A DNA stretch of 64,000 nucleotides, taken from the NCBI GenBank assembly GCA_900074745.1, contig LT598466.1, positions 186,001 through 250,000 of the forward strand, given 5' to 3'. This DNA is from Lachancea mirantina (Eukaryota > Ascomycota > Saccharomycetes > Saccharomycetales > Saccharomycetaceae). Positions 1 to 8,853 of the stretch are shown one piece after another. The notes below the pieces were generated by a model. It was not told the DNA's origin. It did not search any database and saw only the letters and a program-made list of their open reading frames with translations. The position numbers and the translations under genes are program-made. How positions within the stretch are numbered: position 1 is the first letter of the stretch; each line of letters opens with the position of its first letter.

Positions 1-619
1 GTATCTTGGTCGTGCGCAGGATTTCGTGCACGGAAACCACGCCAAAATGCGCGAACCTACTGTCGCGCACGATCTTGTGAGTCGCCAGTTCCTCTCCGAG
101 CGATACACTAAGCGACAGAGCCAAATTCCGGTTTTCGTGTATTTTGTAGACGTTCAACGTCGCGCTCGCGGTCATCACGTCCTGGTCGAACTTGGACGCG
201 ACAACCATGAACTCGTGCGTGTCCACGAGAACCACACGCTCGTGAAACGCGTAGAACCGCACATACCCCACATACCTGCCGAAAACCACGTCAAACACGT
301 GCAAACATCCGGCTGCGCTGTCCGAGCAAAGCACCCACCCAGGCTCCCACAAGATCTCATACCGAGACACCTCAAACCAAACCTCTAGCACTTTCTCACA
401 CTTACTTACTTGCCCTGGTGCAGCCAAATTGACCCGCCGACTTTCGATCCTGCGACCTCTGCTCCCATAGACCTGTAACTCGTCGCTCGAGACCTGGCAA
501 CGAAATTCGACAGTTTCCGCATCATCCCACCGCGTAAAAAGCTCCAAATTCCTGTATAGTAAGACCTGGGCTCCTGATTTCAGTAACAGCCAGGAGCCGC
601 GCTCAAAAAGCGCCTCCAT
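1..619 (-). CDS. Unidentified protein, N-terminal part (runs off left edge)
   Basis: An open frame starts at the ATG on the minus strand at 619 and stays open for about 206 codons to the window edge, so the C-terminus is missing. It begins MEALFERGSWLLLKSG. The middle part (residues about 90-180) reads like short beta strands with a phrase GCLHVFDVVFGRYVGYVRFY that recalls beta-propeller (WD-like) repeats; this is impression only. I do not recognise a family and see no signal peptide or membrane span. It is divergent from BBP1, sharing a 324-base upstream region. S. cerevisiae has CLN2 next to BBP1, but this sequence is not a cyclin, so the neighbour differs from the S. cerevisiae map. Confidence 0.6.
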   Translation of the reverse strand, partial: MEALFERGSWLLLKSGAQVLLYRNLELFTRWDDAETVEFRCQVSSDELQVYGSRGRRIESRRVNLAAPGQVSKCEKVLEVWFEVSRYEILWEPGWVLCSDSAAGCLHVFDVVFGRYVGYVRFYAFHERVVLVDTHEFMVVASKFDQDVMTASATLNVYKIHENRNLALSLSVSLGEELATHKIVRDSRFAHFGVVSVHEILRTTKI

Positions 620-943
620 GTCTCGATTAACCGCTTTTATTCAGACCGTGCTACGGCATTGTCTTGAGCTCATCTCTTGGACTTGGAAACCTCGAAGTTC
701 CTCAACGTCACACTGCACGAAGGGCTCTCTTCGTGAACACAAGTGGAAATGATGACGATGACGATGACGATGTTCATGAGAGAGCTCACTACTTGCAAAT
801 CGACAAGAACAAGCCCGTTGATTGCAGCTGAGGTAGTAAGGGATTGTTGCAGACATTGCCTCCTCAGGCTGACTATCCGCTTAGCAAGCTGCAACATCCT
901 CTTTCTCGCGTGTTCTCAGCATTGATTTTGGGCTCATAATAAG
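620..943. other. Intergenic, divergent promoter region of the partial gene and BBP1
   Basis: 324 bases between two divergent starts. A short six-base tandem (GATGAC, about three copies) lies near 750-770. Both strands are open here for 60-75 codons but from poor starts and with no family resemblance. No clear factor site was recognised. Confidence 0.4.
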
Positions 944-2143
944 ATGCTGTCCAACTCCGAGACCGATGACAACACTGGTGGGCTGTTTCGGTGGACTATG
1001 GACGCGCTTTTCGGCCGAAGAGTATCACCATCGCGTAAGTACAGAACGTTTGCGCAGGACGACACCAATTACAATCTACAGCGCGATTACAGGGCGCCGG
1101 AGCCGCAGTGGGACGGAGAGCCCGTGCGTGCGAGAAGTCGAGCGAATTCGTTATCGTTTGATGGGGATTTTCTGGATAGGTATGAACTTTTACCCGAAGA
1201 AGAGATCATGGACGAAGAAGAGAGATTTTTGGGTGCTAGCAGGACGCCTCGCGGGCGAAATAATGCGAAACTCACAGAAGAGTACGACTTGGATGCACCT
1301 GCTGGTTTTGAGGACCCAGACGCTCGCTTGGCCGCGCGCGAGGGGCCCACGGACACGTTCTCGAAGCGCAGAAGTCGATCTAAAAAGTACGTCCGGAGCG
1401 GCGCCGATGCGCTTCGATTTAGACCTCCTACCATGGATGATCCGCTTGTTTCGACTTTGCTAGACGGGCAAAGATCGCGGGTGGGAAGAAATCTCGTTGA
1501 CGACGACCCGTCTCTCCGATCAACGCTTCCGACTTCATTTCCGGGCAAATTTCCTTCGCCGGCGAAGGAGCGTCGCATGCCACAGGACCACTTGCAAGAC
1601 CCCAGTGCGAAATTTCCAGCTAAGGACTACACAAATAAATACATGGAGCTATTGCAACAATTGGACGCGAACTCCCAGCTCTTGAAGGGCGTCCGGCGAG
1701 ATTTCGTCGAAAAACGACAAGCACACGAGAACCGCGATCTCATGTACAGAAACAAATATCTCGGCGTCCGCCAAGAACTTATCAACGAGCTACGACAATC
1801 CAAGCGGCTCTATGACAACTTTTACACACTCTACAACAAGTACAAAGCTTTAAGAAAGCATGTCAACTACTCTACTGTGCCAGAGCAGCGCGTACGCGAC
1901 CTCGAGGCCCAAATTGTCGATTTGACAATACAGAAGGCTACAGAAGAGCGGAAATTGAACGAGAGGATCTTCAAACTTGAGCTTAGGCAGCAAGAACTGT
2001 TGAGCCAACATGAAAAGGAAAACCTGCGCAACGAGTCACGCATTGCGGAGCTTGAGTCACTCCTTATGAGAACTTCACCCATGAAGAACTATAGTTCTGT
2101 GCAGGATGCTCAATATTTAAACACGGTTGTACCGGGGGCTTAG
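944..2143 (+). CDS. BBP1: Spindle pole body protein Bbp1
   Basis: 399 residues (S. cerevisiae Bbp1 385). In yeast Bbp1 sits with Mps2 and Ndc1 where the spindle pole body is anchored in the nuclear envelope and is needed for its duplication. Recognisable features are the N-terminal TGGLFRWTMDALFG block, YAQDDTN-like AQDDTNYN, the YELLPEEE motif, GPTDTFSKR, the DDPL segment and PGKFPSPAK. The C-terminal third (about residues 230-375) is rich in charged heptad-like sequence and should form a coiled coil. The ATG at 944 fits the start of the yeast protein (DNTGG near the N-terminus). Order BBP1-HFI1-VIK1 matches YPL255W-YPL254W-YPL253C. Confidence 0.95.
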   Translation: MLSNSETDDNTGGLFRWTMDALFGRRVSPSRKYRTFAQDDTNYNLQRDYRAPEPQWDGEPVRARSRANSLSFDGDFLDRYELLPEEEIMDEEERFLGASRTPRGRNNAKLTEEYDLDAPAGFEDPDARLAAREGPTDTFSKRRSRSKKYVRSGADALRFRPPTMDDPLVSTLLDGQRSRVGRNLVDDDPSLRSTLPTSFPGKFPSPAKERRMPQDHLQDPSAKFPAKDYTNKYMELLQQLDANSQLLKGVRRDFVEKRQAHENRDLMYRNKYLGVRQELINELRQSKRLYDNFYTLYNKYKALRKHVNYSTVPEQRVRDLEAQIVDLTIQKATEERKLNERIFKLELRQQELLSQHEKENLRNESRIAELESLLMRTSPMKNYSSVQDAQYLNTVVPGA

Positions 2144-2644
2144 AAACTCGCGGAAAAAGCGATCAATATCAACCAAAATAGCCGAATTCGGCCGCATGAG
2201 TCACTTTATCGTGGTGGCAATTTAAAGGATCCCAATAGAGCCCATTGTAGTCAAGCCACTCCAAAACCAGTACTAATGGACCGGATCCAGTACTGTCTTC
2301 AAGAACTCTCTCATCGCATACGGCCGCCGAGGTTTTGAAAAATTAGATGTCAACTGAAATTGACTGAGAAGAGGCATCAGTTTTTAAACTAGATTCAATA
2401 GAACATAATAGCAAGACTGCCGACCATTCTATCCGACAAATTCGAGGCTTTGGTTGATTATTATTTGTTGCTCAAGTTAGTTTGCGAAATTTCGGTTCAA
2501 TTGGTCCACTTTCCGAGAAAACTGAGCCCAAATCAAGCGAATTAATCAAAAGGGACACAATCGTTGTAACTGAAGTCAACAAGAAGGATAGCTCTGAATT
2601 TAAATCTTTGAAAAAATTCTGCGTGATAGATTGTATGGTGCACA
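2144..2644. other. Intergenic, HFI1 upstream region
   Basis: 501 bases between BBP1 and HFI1, both on the plus strand. It holds a perfect Gcn4/AP-1 core (next entry). The open frame at 2482-2685 starts without ATG and overlaps HFI1, so I do not count it as a gene. Nothing else recognised. Confidence 0.5.
2197..2203. promoter_or_regulatory. Gcn4-type site TGAGTCA
   Basis: TGAGTCA in the context ATGAGTCAC is the Gcn4 consensus, about 445 bases upstream of HFI1 and 54 bases after the BBP1 stop. Whether it acts on HFI1 is unknown; a single 7-base match can occur by chance. Confidence 0.35.
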
Positions 2645-3919
2645 ATGTCTTTGGCTCAAGCTCAACCAGTAGCAGTCAAGTCTGAGGGCGATGTCAGGAC
2701 CACCGGCGACAATGGTGTGTTAGCAACGCGATCGCCAGCCAGTCCTGGGCCAACTCCAGTGCAAACGCCGGGCACAAACAAGCGGCTGAATATGGAACAA
2801 ATGGTGGAGGACTTCAGCGAACATTTGGGCAAAGAAAACTGGAGCAAATACGCACACGTCGTAAGTTTATTCATATTGGGCAAACTTTCGAGGAAAGAGC
2901 TTACGAAGGAGCTTGACCTTCTGTTTTCGCCGCCTGCTGATGATGCTCAACGAAATTCGCGTCAATCTGTAGCAGGACGCAGCACACTCGTGCAATTGCA
3001 TAATCAACTTCTCCTGGCAATTCTCGCGAATTCATTGCGAGATTCGCCTCTCGATAGCCTGGGAGATGGCATCTGGGGGTTTAATAACAGTAGTGCGCAG
3101 GCCAATAAAAGAAGAATCAACAAGCATAACTCTCAAATCGAAACTTACAAGAAAATCGTCATGTCACTGCCTCCACGAGATCGAAACAGGCTCAAGGCGG
3201 TCACCAAAGAAGCTGGCAAAAGAGGGTTCGTGCTTTGCTCGGTATTGCAGGCTAGGCTTAACACAATCCCCAAGATACCGATCGTGACAAATCCGAACAC
3301 ACTTAAGAGGGTCAAGGCTAGCAATTTGAAAACTCCCTTAGAATGGTCTCAGGAAATTGTGAATGGCTTTTCTGCTCCTTTGGCTACAGAAAGCTTTTCG
3401 CTTCCGGATTCTGATTCTCTTTATCTGCGTATCATTAGTATTGCTCGGGAGCACGGTCTGGTGGGTGCTGTGGATGGTAGATGTGTCGAAATCCTCACTT
3501 TGGCACTGGAAAATTATCTCAAAAATATAGTCGAATCCGCCATTGATACCGTTCGATATCGTGAAAAACACTATTCCGATTATTACGATTTGAGTAACGA
3601 GTCATTCAATCAGGAACTCGCCGAGGAAGATGACGACAGCGAAACGGCGAATCTCTCTACAACAATATCTCTCACGAACGAGGATTTAGCACAGAGTCTC
3701 ACAATTTACCCAAATCTAGTTGCTCCAACCGGAGCATTCTTGAAGCTTGGTACCTGTGGGTTACTCAATGATGACGATTTGATTCAAACAAAAAGTAGCA
3801 TTGATGACCTCCCCGAGTTTTTAGAGGATAAGCCCAACTTCACGCCGGTCGATGATAGAAATGTGGGCACTAGAGATGAACTAAATTGGCTAATCAAAGA
3901 CATCTTGACTCGAGAATAA
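2645..3919 (+). CDS. HFI1: SAGA adaptor subunit Hfi1/Ada1
   Basis: 424 residues, shorter than S. cerevisiae Hfi1 (488). Hfi1/Ada1 is a core structural subunit of the SAGA histone acetyltransferase co-activator, where it pairs through a histone-fold with Taf12. The N-terminal block around residues 47-95 (MEQMVEDFSEHLGKENWSKY followed by a leucine-rich helix) is the SAGA-Tad1 signature. The region around residues 250-310 (SLYLRIISIAREHGL then VEILTLALENYLKNIVESAI) has the helical pattern of the histone-fold. The ATG at 2645 is the first in frame after an upstream stop. Synteny with YPL254W supports the call. Confidence 0.93.
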   Translation: MSLAQAQPVAVKSEGDVRTTGDNGVLATRSPASPGPTPVQTPGTNKRLNMEQMVEDFSEHLGKENWSKYAHVVSLFILGKLSRKELTKELDLLFSPPADDAQRNSRQSVAGRSTLVQLHNQLLLAILANSLRDSPLDSLGDGIWGFNNSSAQANKRRINKHNSQIETYKKIVMSLPPRDRNRLKAVTKEAGKRGFVLCSVLQARLNTIPKIPIVTNPNTLKRVKASNLKTPLEWSQEIVNGFSAPLATESFSLPDSDSLYLRIISIAREHGLVGAVDGRCVEILTLALENYLKNIVESAIDTVRYREKHYSDYYDLSNESFNQELAEEDDDSETANLSTTISLTNEDLAQSLTIYPNLVAPTGAFLKLGTCGLLNDDDLIQTKSSIDDLPEFLEDKPNFTPVDDRNVGTRDELNWLIKDILTRE

Positions 3920-4011
3920 ATGGGAGAGGATGCTAAAATATTGTATCATTACATATAGGTAATTAAGATTTCCGAAATTCAACGATTATATTGAAAACTA
4001 TGCTATGTGGC

Positions 4012-5907
4012 TTACGCCTTGCGATGGGAAATGGATTTTCTTTTCGTTTCGAGCTTGCTTAGTACGCCGGCGAAACTAAGCAGGCCCTCTATAGCCCTTT
4101 CGCTATCTGGATCAAACATGTTGAAAAGTACTATAGGTTTGGTGCGTAGGAGTAATGTTTGAAGAATTATAGTGATTGGCGTGTTAGCCTTTTCAGAGAG
4201 TTCAGACGCCGTCTTGAGAGTTTTGACTGTGTCGAAATCGTTGATTTCAACAAAGTAAACATCAGTAAAAGTTTCCTGTTCTTGTAAGACTCTCATCTTT
4301 AGTATACCGATACCCTCAGACAGTTCACCACTTACGATGGTGTTTAATGGTAATTCCTGGGTAGAAATTTGACTAGAGTTGAGAACTCGTGAGTTCATCT
4401 CGACTGCTTCTTCTTCTATTCGAACCTCAATCGCATTATCTGGTAAGCAGTTCACATGTGTAGAAAACATATCGGTAGAAGGAGCCTTTTCTGAAAGAGC
4501 AACATATTGCACTTGTATTGAGATGCATTTTTGTTCGCACATAAATTTCACAAAGCTGTCCCTAAATTTGTCTTTCGAAGTATTGGGGAGGGATATGAAA
4601 CTACAATGGGATTTTTTGGCAAGGCAGTTCTCTATGAACACTTGGCACTCAGATCGAAGCAAGTCCTCCTCCGAAACTAGGCCCCTCGGGATAATACGAC
4701 TAAAACGATATGCTTGGTCTTGTTCATTCGATATTTCTTTGGTGGAGTAGTCGATGTTGTAGTTTTTGAGAAGGTCCTTATCGACATATGCGAAACACCT
4801 GATTTTATCTCGCATGTTGTCAATGAGATATTCCAGCTTTCTCCTCCTCGTCTGTTCACTTTCCATTTTATCAAACTGAATGTTATAATGGGCTTCCGAC
4901 AATTGCGCTCTCTTCTGGACTTCATCGGTCGCTGAAGATACTAAATCGTGTTCTTTTTGAGACTCGGTCAGCTTCTGTCGTAATTGTCGATTTCGGGCCT
5001 CCTGTTCTTGCAATTTCTCTCTTATGCTATTGATGTGGTCACAGATCTGCTTCTCCTCTAGATTGCGCTCTTTGATCGCCTTGTCCATATCTTCCATTTT
5101 CGATCGAAGCTGGAATGCCCGGTTTGACAACGATGCGTGGGTCTGGTGAATCTCTTGCAAGGGCTCTTCTTTCTGCTGGATGAATTTTTCGAACTCTTGC
5201 GAAAGTTGTCGGGTAAACTCTGTACAACGCTTTTCATTATGGCACTTCAACTCATCCAGAGTTCTGTCTTGCACATCTTTTTCTCGATTCAATTGCTCAA
5301 TTTCGCTCAAGATCTCTGGGTCGGGTTTCGCATTTTCACAGGCGCGCACTTTAGTTTCCCACGATAGCTTTTCCGCGTGTAATTTTTTGTTGACTATATT
5401 CTGTTCTTCCTGCAGCTTAACGGATAATTGTAGACGCAAGTTTTCAGTGCCCATTTCCGCTTCTTTACGCATCAATTCGCACTCCCCAGTCTTGACATCA
5501 AGCTTTGTGGTCAGTTGCAACAGCTCCTTGCGCAATTCTTGCTGCAGGACGGTTCTTTTCGAGATCGCGTATGCGATGGCTGGTAACTCTTGCTGTATAA
5601 TTAGCTTAGTTTCCGATTCAATCGCAGCGATTGACCTCCGAAAATGCTGAATATCTTTGATAGCCTTACGTTCGCGCTTTTTGACCTCTTCAATGACACT
5701 GGGGTCCCCGTAATAGTACCGGTTCATAAGCCTGACATTCATATCTGCTGTTTTCGACATTTTGGTCGTTCTCTGGTCACCAATAGCACTTTGAGTGTTT
5801 GTCACGTCGCCTAAAACTCTCAGACTCGCTTGATCTGTTTTATGCAACTCTTCTGAACCCCTGGACCGTTTGCGGCCCAAGATAAACGGTATTTTCGTTC
5901 CGCTCAT
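4012..5907 (-). CDS. CIK1/VIK1: Kar3-associated kinesin-like protein Cik1/Vik1
   Basis: 631 residues; S. cerevisiae Cik1 is 594 and Vik1 647. These two WGD duplicates form heterodimers with the minus-end kinesin Kar3 and direct it to microtubules in mitosis and karyogamy. Residues about 80-390 are a long charged coiled coil. The C-terminal third (from about 395, with DNMRDKIRCFAYVDKDLLKNY) corresponds to the motor-homology domain; no P-loop GxxxxGKS is present, as in Cik1/Vik1, which bind microtubules but not ATP. The one gene occupies the place of both YMR198W and YPL253C and precedes YAH1 and VTI1, so it is the unduplicated ancestor and cannot be named as one or the other. The ATG at 5907 is followed by a basic N-terminus (PFILGRKRSR) that could serve as a nuclear localisation signal. 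Confidence 0.9.
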   Translation of the reverse strand: MSGTKIPFILGRKRSRGSEELHKTDQASLRVLGDVTNTQSAIGDQRTTKMSKTADMNVRLMNRYYYGDPSVIEEVKKRERKAIKDIQHFRRSIAAIESETKLIIQQELPAIAYAISKRTVLQQELRKELLQLTTKLDVKTGECELMRKEAEMGTENLRLQLSVKLQEEQNIVNKKLHAEKLSWETKVRACENAKPDPEILSEIEQLNREKDVQDRTLDELKCHNEKRCTEFTRQLSQEFEKFIQQKEEPLQEIHQTHASLSNRAFQLRSKMEDMDKAIKERNLEEKQICDHINSIREKLQEQEARNRQLRQKLTESQKEHDLVSSATDEVQKRAQLSEAHYNIQFDKMESEQTRRRKLEYLIDNMRDKIRCFAYVDKDLLKNYNIDYSTKEISNEQDQAYRFSRIIPRGLVSEEDLLRSECQVFIENCLAKKSHCSFISLPNTSKDKFRDSFVKFMCEQKCISIQVQYVALSEKAPSTDMFSTHVNCLPDNAIEVRIEEEAVEMNSRVLNSSQISTQELPLNTIVSGELSEGIGILKMRVLQEQETFTDVYFVEINDFDTVKTLKTASELSEKANTPITIILQTLLLRTKPIVLFNMFDPDSERAIEGLLSFAGVLSKLETKRKSISHRKA

Positions 5908-7014
5908 CTTTGTTTCGAACTTGTTTCAAATTGCGACAAAACACACATAAGAAAGACTGTTAAGACCCGATTTTTCGCTTAATTGAAAACGACACACCAG
6001 ATTTCACTTTACAATTATCTGGCCTTGGCTTATATGTTGACTGAGACCGCCTATAATAAGTATTGTAGTAGTGTTCAAATGGTAAACAAAAAAACATCAC
6101 TATGTTCCCGCGCCAGCGTTTGGGCTGATGGATCTTACGTTCGAAGTGATACTCACCATAAATCTAGCATTGGATACGAATCAGATGACTCCGGTCAATT
6201 CAGTATCTTTTACTACGTTTACACCTTGCTACTAAAACTTGATCCAATTGAGCCATAGTTGACTGGTTAGATAACAAAGTTCCATTTCACGGTGACTCGC
6301 CCTATTTTTCTCGCGCAACGTATGATAATTTCGGAAAACTCAATGGTTGTCGTTATGTACGAAGTAAAGATAATCCATTTCCTATAGTCTCTTCAAGTTG
6401 ACCATACTTGAGAAGAAAGATCCTTCTTCAACACTTCTCATTAGCCTTCATTAACATTTCGAAATTCGTACTATCGTGTAAGCTGCTAAAAGATCAATCA
6501 CCCAAAATATTTGTGTGGTATCAGCTGAACTTGACGTGGGTGGTTCGTTGGTTACCAACTAACTGTTACAGTAGCTTATCATTTAATTTCACCAGCGCAA
6601 ATTGCAGACCGGTGTTCCCCGTTGGTCTGAGATCATATCGTCAAGTATTCTGTTCATGCTTGACACCGATGCTACTCACTTAGTACTCATATACGTACAA
6701 AACGACGATGATTCGATTGGGCGACACGTTGTCTGAGTTGTAAGTTATTAACCTGCGGCGACTAGGATTACACATTAGCAACTCAGGCTACTCAGCCATG
6801 ACTCGGGTTTTGCGATCATCTAAGTATGAAATCGTTCAGTGTTATAGTGCTTTTCTTACGAATATGAAACTAGTTCAAGATCACTGTTGACGATGGGACT
6901 CATCTCCAATGCTGCTCGCATCTCACCGACTTCACCATCACTCTCTCAGAGCCCTGACTGATACGCTGGCAGGGCTCGGCTCTTATGTACAAGATGCTTC
7001 GTGGCGTTCAACGT
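5908..7014. other. Long intergenic region between CIK1/VIK1 and YAH1
   Basis: 1107 bases, the longest gene-free stretch in the window. Flanking genes both point left, so this is the CIK1/VIK1 promoter plus the YAH1 3' region. Open frames at 5983-6258 and 6408-6683 lack ATG starts and any family resemblance. Two short hairpins are visible: CAGACC/GGTCTG arms at 6605-6610 and 6624-6629, and GAGCCCTG/CAGGGCTC at 6949-6956 and 6970-6977. No tRNA A and B boxes were found. An unrecognised non-coding RNA is possible but not shown. Confidence 0.4.
6949..6977 (-). other. Hairpin in the YAH1 3' region
   Basis: An 8-base perfect stem (GAGCCCTG with CAGGGCTC) encloses a 13-base loop. It begins about 37 bases past the YAH1 stop codon on the transcribed strand, so it would be in the YAH1 3' untranslated region. 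Function unknown. Confidence 0.4.
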
Positions 7015-7530
7015 CTAGTCAAAATCCTTGTTGCTGACGTTACGGGTCATAGCCGGCAGGGCGACGCGAATCCCGTCGATCGCTTTGCTCATCTTGATCT
7101 GGCAACCGAGCCTACTAGTCTCCGTAAGCCCGTAAGCTAGGTCCAACATATCGTTCTCATCGTCGTCAGGTTCTTCGAGTGCATCGTAATAATCGGGATC
7201 GACGATCACGTGACACGTTGAGCATGCACATGATCCACCGCATGCGCCCTCCATGTCCAAATTGTGTGCCTGGGCAATATCCAGTAGCGAGTCCCCAGCG
7301 GCGACTTCGTACGTTTTCTGCGTACCGTCTTTCAAAATGAACGTGACGTGCAATTCTTCGCCTTTTTTCGGTTTCGTCAAATGGCCGTGAAAGCGTATCG
7401 CACCCGCACTTAAAAACCGCTGCGAAAACACAGAAACTGGGTTCCCCACCTTTGGAACTGGTCTGTTTACACCTACCACTCTAGCTGGCACGCATAGTTT
7501 ACGCCACCACATTCCTCCTGCCCTTATCAT
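7015..7530 (-). CDS. YAH1: Mitochondrial [2Fe-2S] ferredoxin (adrenodoxin type)
   Basis: 171 residues (yeast Yah1 172). It carries electrons from the reductase Arh1 to iron-sulfur cluster assembly on Isu1 and to haem A synthesis in the mitochondrial matrix. The first ~50 residues are basic and poor in acids (MIRAGGMWWRKLCVPARVVG), a presequence. The ferredoxin fold follows, with cluster ligands C97, C103, C106 and C143 in the spacing Cx5Cx2C...C, and the acidic helix ALEEPDDDENDMLDLA that contacts the reductase. An extra cysteine, C101, lies in the loop as in other adrenodoxins. The start at 7530 is the first ATG; M7 is an alternative. Position equals YPL252C. Confidence 0.96.
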   Translation of the reverse strand: MIRAGGMWWRKLCVPARVVGVNRPVPKVGNPVSVFSQRFLSAGAIRFHGHLTKPKKGEELHVTFILKDGTQKTYEVAAGDSLLDIAQAHNLDMEGACGGSCACSTCHVIVDPDYYDALEEPDDDENDMLDLAYGLTETSRLGCQIKMSKAIDGIRVALPAMTRNVSNKDFD

Positions 7531-7993
7531 CCTTTTATCAAGGCGCTCCTGTTTCCTGAGTTGAAGTTGATCTTTAGACTTCGATACGGAATTATCAACT
7601 TTTTCAATAGTTGATCGGTGTCAAAGCTCCAGCGGTGTTAACTAATTCCGGCGGAATTAACACTGGAATTTTAGAAACCCAGAAAACCACCGAAAAGAAT
7701 CAGGGGAGTAATCTTGGTCAATTGTCTTGGTCCAGAATCTATAGTTGCCTTGCGGGCTAATTACAACCTGTGAAAGCACTTCCAAAAATCGCTTTATTGG
7801 CACCTTTGTCATGTGATTATCACGTGATTTATTCTCACATTATACATCCCTCATATTGGGATGATATCTGGTAACTGGTTTTAGCCGTTTTGCCTGACGT
7901 TTCTTCGCGACAGGACCGGTTTATATTGGGTATCCAGTCGATTTAACAGGTTTTCGATCGTTTCAGGCGTCTTTACTTAACCCCTAGTGCATT
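7531..7993. other. Divergent promoter region YAH1 / VTI1
   Basis: 463 bases shared by two divergent genes. It contains an ATCACGTGAT palindrome (separate entry) and, about 105-135 bases above the YAH1 start, an inverted repeat TAATTCC-GGC-GGAATTA (7643-7659) flanked by GTGT and ACAC. Confidence 0.5.
7819..7828. promoter_or_regulatory. Cbf1-type E-box ATCACGTGAT
   Basis: A perfect 10-base palindrome containing CACGTG with TCACGTGA flanks, the preferred Cbf1 site. It lies 166 bases upstream of VTI1 and about 290 upstream of YAH1. Known family binding preference; activity inferred. Confidence 0.5.
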
Positions 7994-8659
7994 ATGAGCA
8001 GTCTTTTGTCGTCGTACGAGTCGGAGTTCCGAACGATTCTTGGAGAGGCCAAGACGTTACTGTCGGTGGCTCCCTCACAGCCCATCGCTCAGAGAAACAG
8101 TACTTTGAAGGAGATCGAGCAACATCAGGATGAATTGCTCGATTTGGTTGACCAAATGGATATCGAGATTTTGAATAGCTCGCTGAACGCAGCTGACAGG
8201 GCCGCTTACAAGTCGAAACTCCGAGAATTCAAAAAACAGGTCCAGACGGACGTTAAGTCGCCGCTGGCACAGCTCATAGATTCGAGGGACCGTGATATGC
8301 TTTTCGAGGGCTCTGGAAGTGTCGCTGGCGGTTCTGGGGCTGACGATACGCAGAGACAGCAACTTTTGTCAAATCACGCAGTTTTAAACCGCACAGGCGA
8401 TAAATTGAGAGATGCTTCTAGAGTGGCCAACGAAACAGAAGGAATTGGGTCTCAAATCATGATGGATCTAAGGTCACAGCGCGAGACTTTGGAAAACGCC
8501 AGACATACGTTATTTCAAGCCGATTCGTATGTGGACAAGAGTATCCGGACGTTAAAGACCATGAGCAGGAGACTCGTGGCAAACAAGTTTATCAGTTACG
8601 CTATTATCGCAGTTCTCGTTATATTGATATTGTTAGTTCTGTTCGCCAAGTTTAAGTGA
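7994..8659 (+). CDS. VTI1: Qb-SNARE Vti1
   Basis: 221 residues (yeast 217). Vti1 is the Qb-SNARE used in Golgi, endosome and vacuole fusion. The match to yeast is close throughout: N-terminal Habc-like region starting MSSLLSSYESEF, the DDTQRQQLLSNHAVL segment, a SNARE helix about residues 125-190 (ANETEGIGSQIMMDLRSQRE, with Q as the central layer residue), and a C-terminal membrane anchor (about 200-217, KFISYAIIAVLVILILLVLF) ending FAKFK. The ATG at 7994 aligns with the yeast start. Strand and position match YMR197C. Confidence 0.98.
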   Translation: MSSLLSSYESEFRTILGEAKTLLSVAPSQPIAQRNSTLKEIEQHQDELLDLVDQMDIEILNSSLNAADRAAYKSKLREFKKQVQTDVKSPLAQLIDSRDRDMLFEGSGSVAGGSGADDTQRQQLLSNHAVLNRTGDKLRDASRVANETEGIGSQIMMDLRSQRETLENARHTLFQADSYVDKSIRTLKTMSRRLVANKFISYAIIAVLVILILLVLFAKFK

Positions 8660-8853
8660 ACTAGATAGTGCGGCAACTACGAATTTGGCTTCTCAGGGGT
8701 CAGCATTCGAGCATTTAAACATGTTGCTTGTATATTAATATTATATCCCGTTTGTCTTTTCAGTCTCAGCGGAAAAACTGTAGGTTTGTCATCTATTGTT
8801 ACCATACAGAAGGAGTGAGAATTAAGCACCCTTACAGGAAACGTATCACTAAA

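Noticed and set aside
641-925. Overlapping frames on both strands upstream of BBP1, one His/Arg-rich
   Set aside because: The HRHRH stretch is the reverse reading of a short GATGAC repeat; no gene-like features.
4415-4430. GGTTCGAA-like tRNA B-box on the minus strand
   Set aside because: Lies in the CIK1/VIK1 coding sequence, lacks the final CC and a matching A box. A similar match near 53733 fails for the same reasons.
5983-6683. Two 91-codon frames upstream of CIK1/VIK1
   Set aside because: Both begin at TTG rather than ATG and have no recognisable features.
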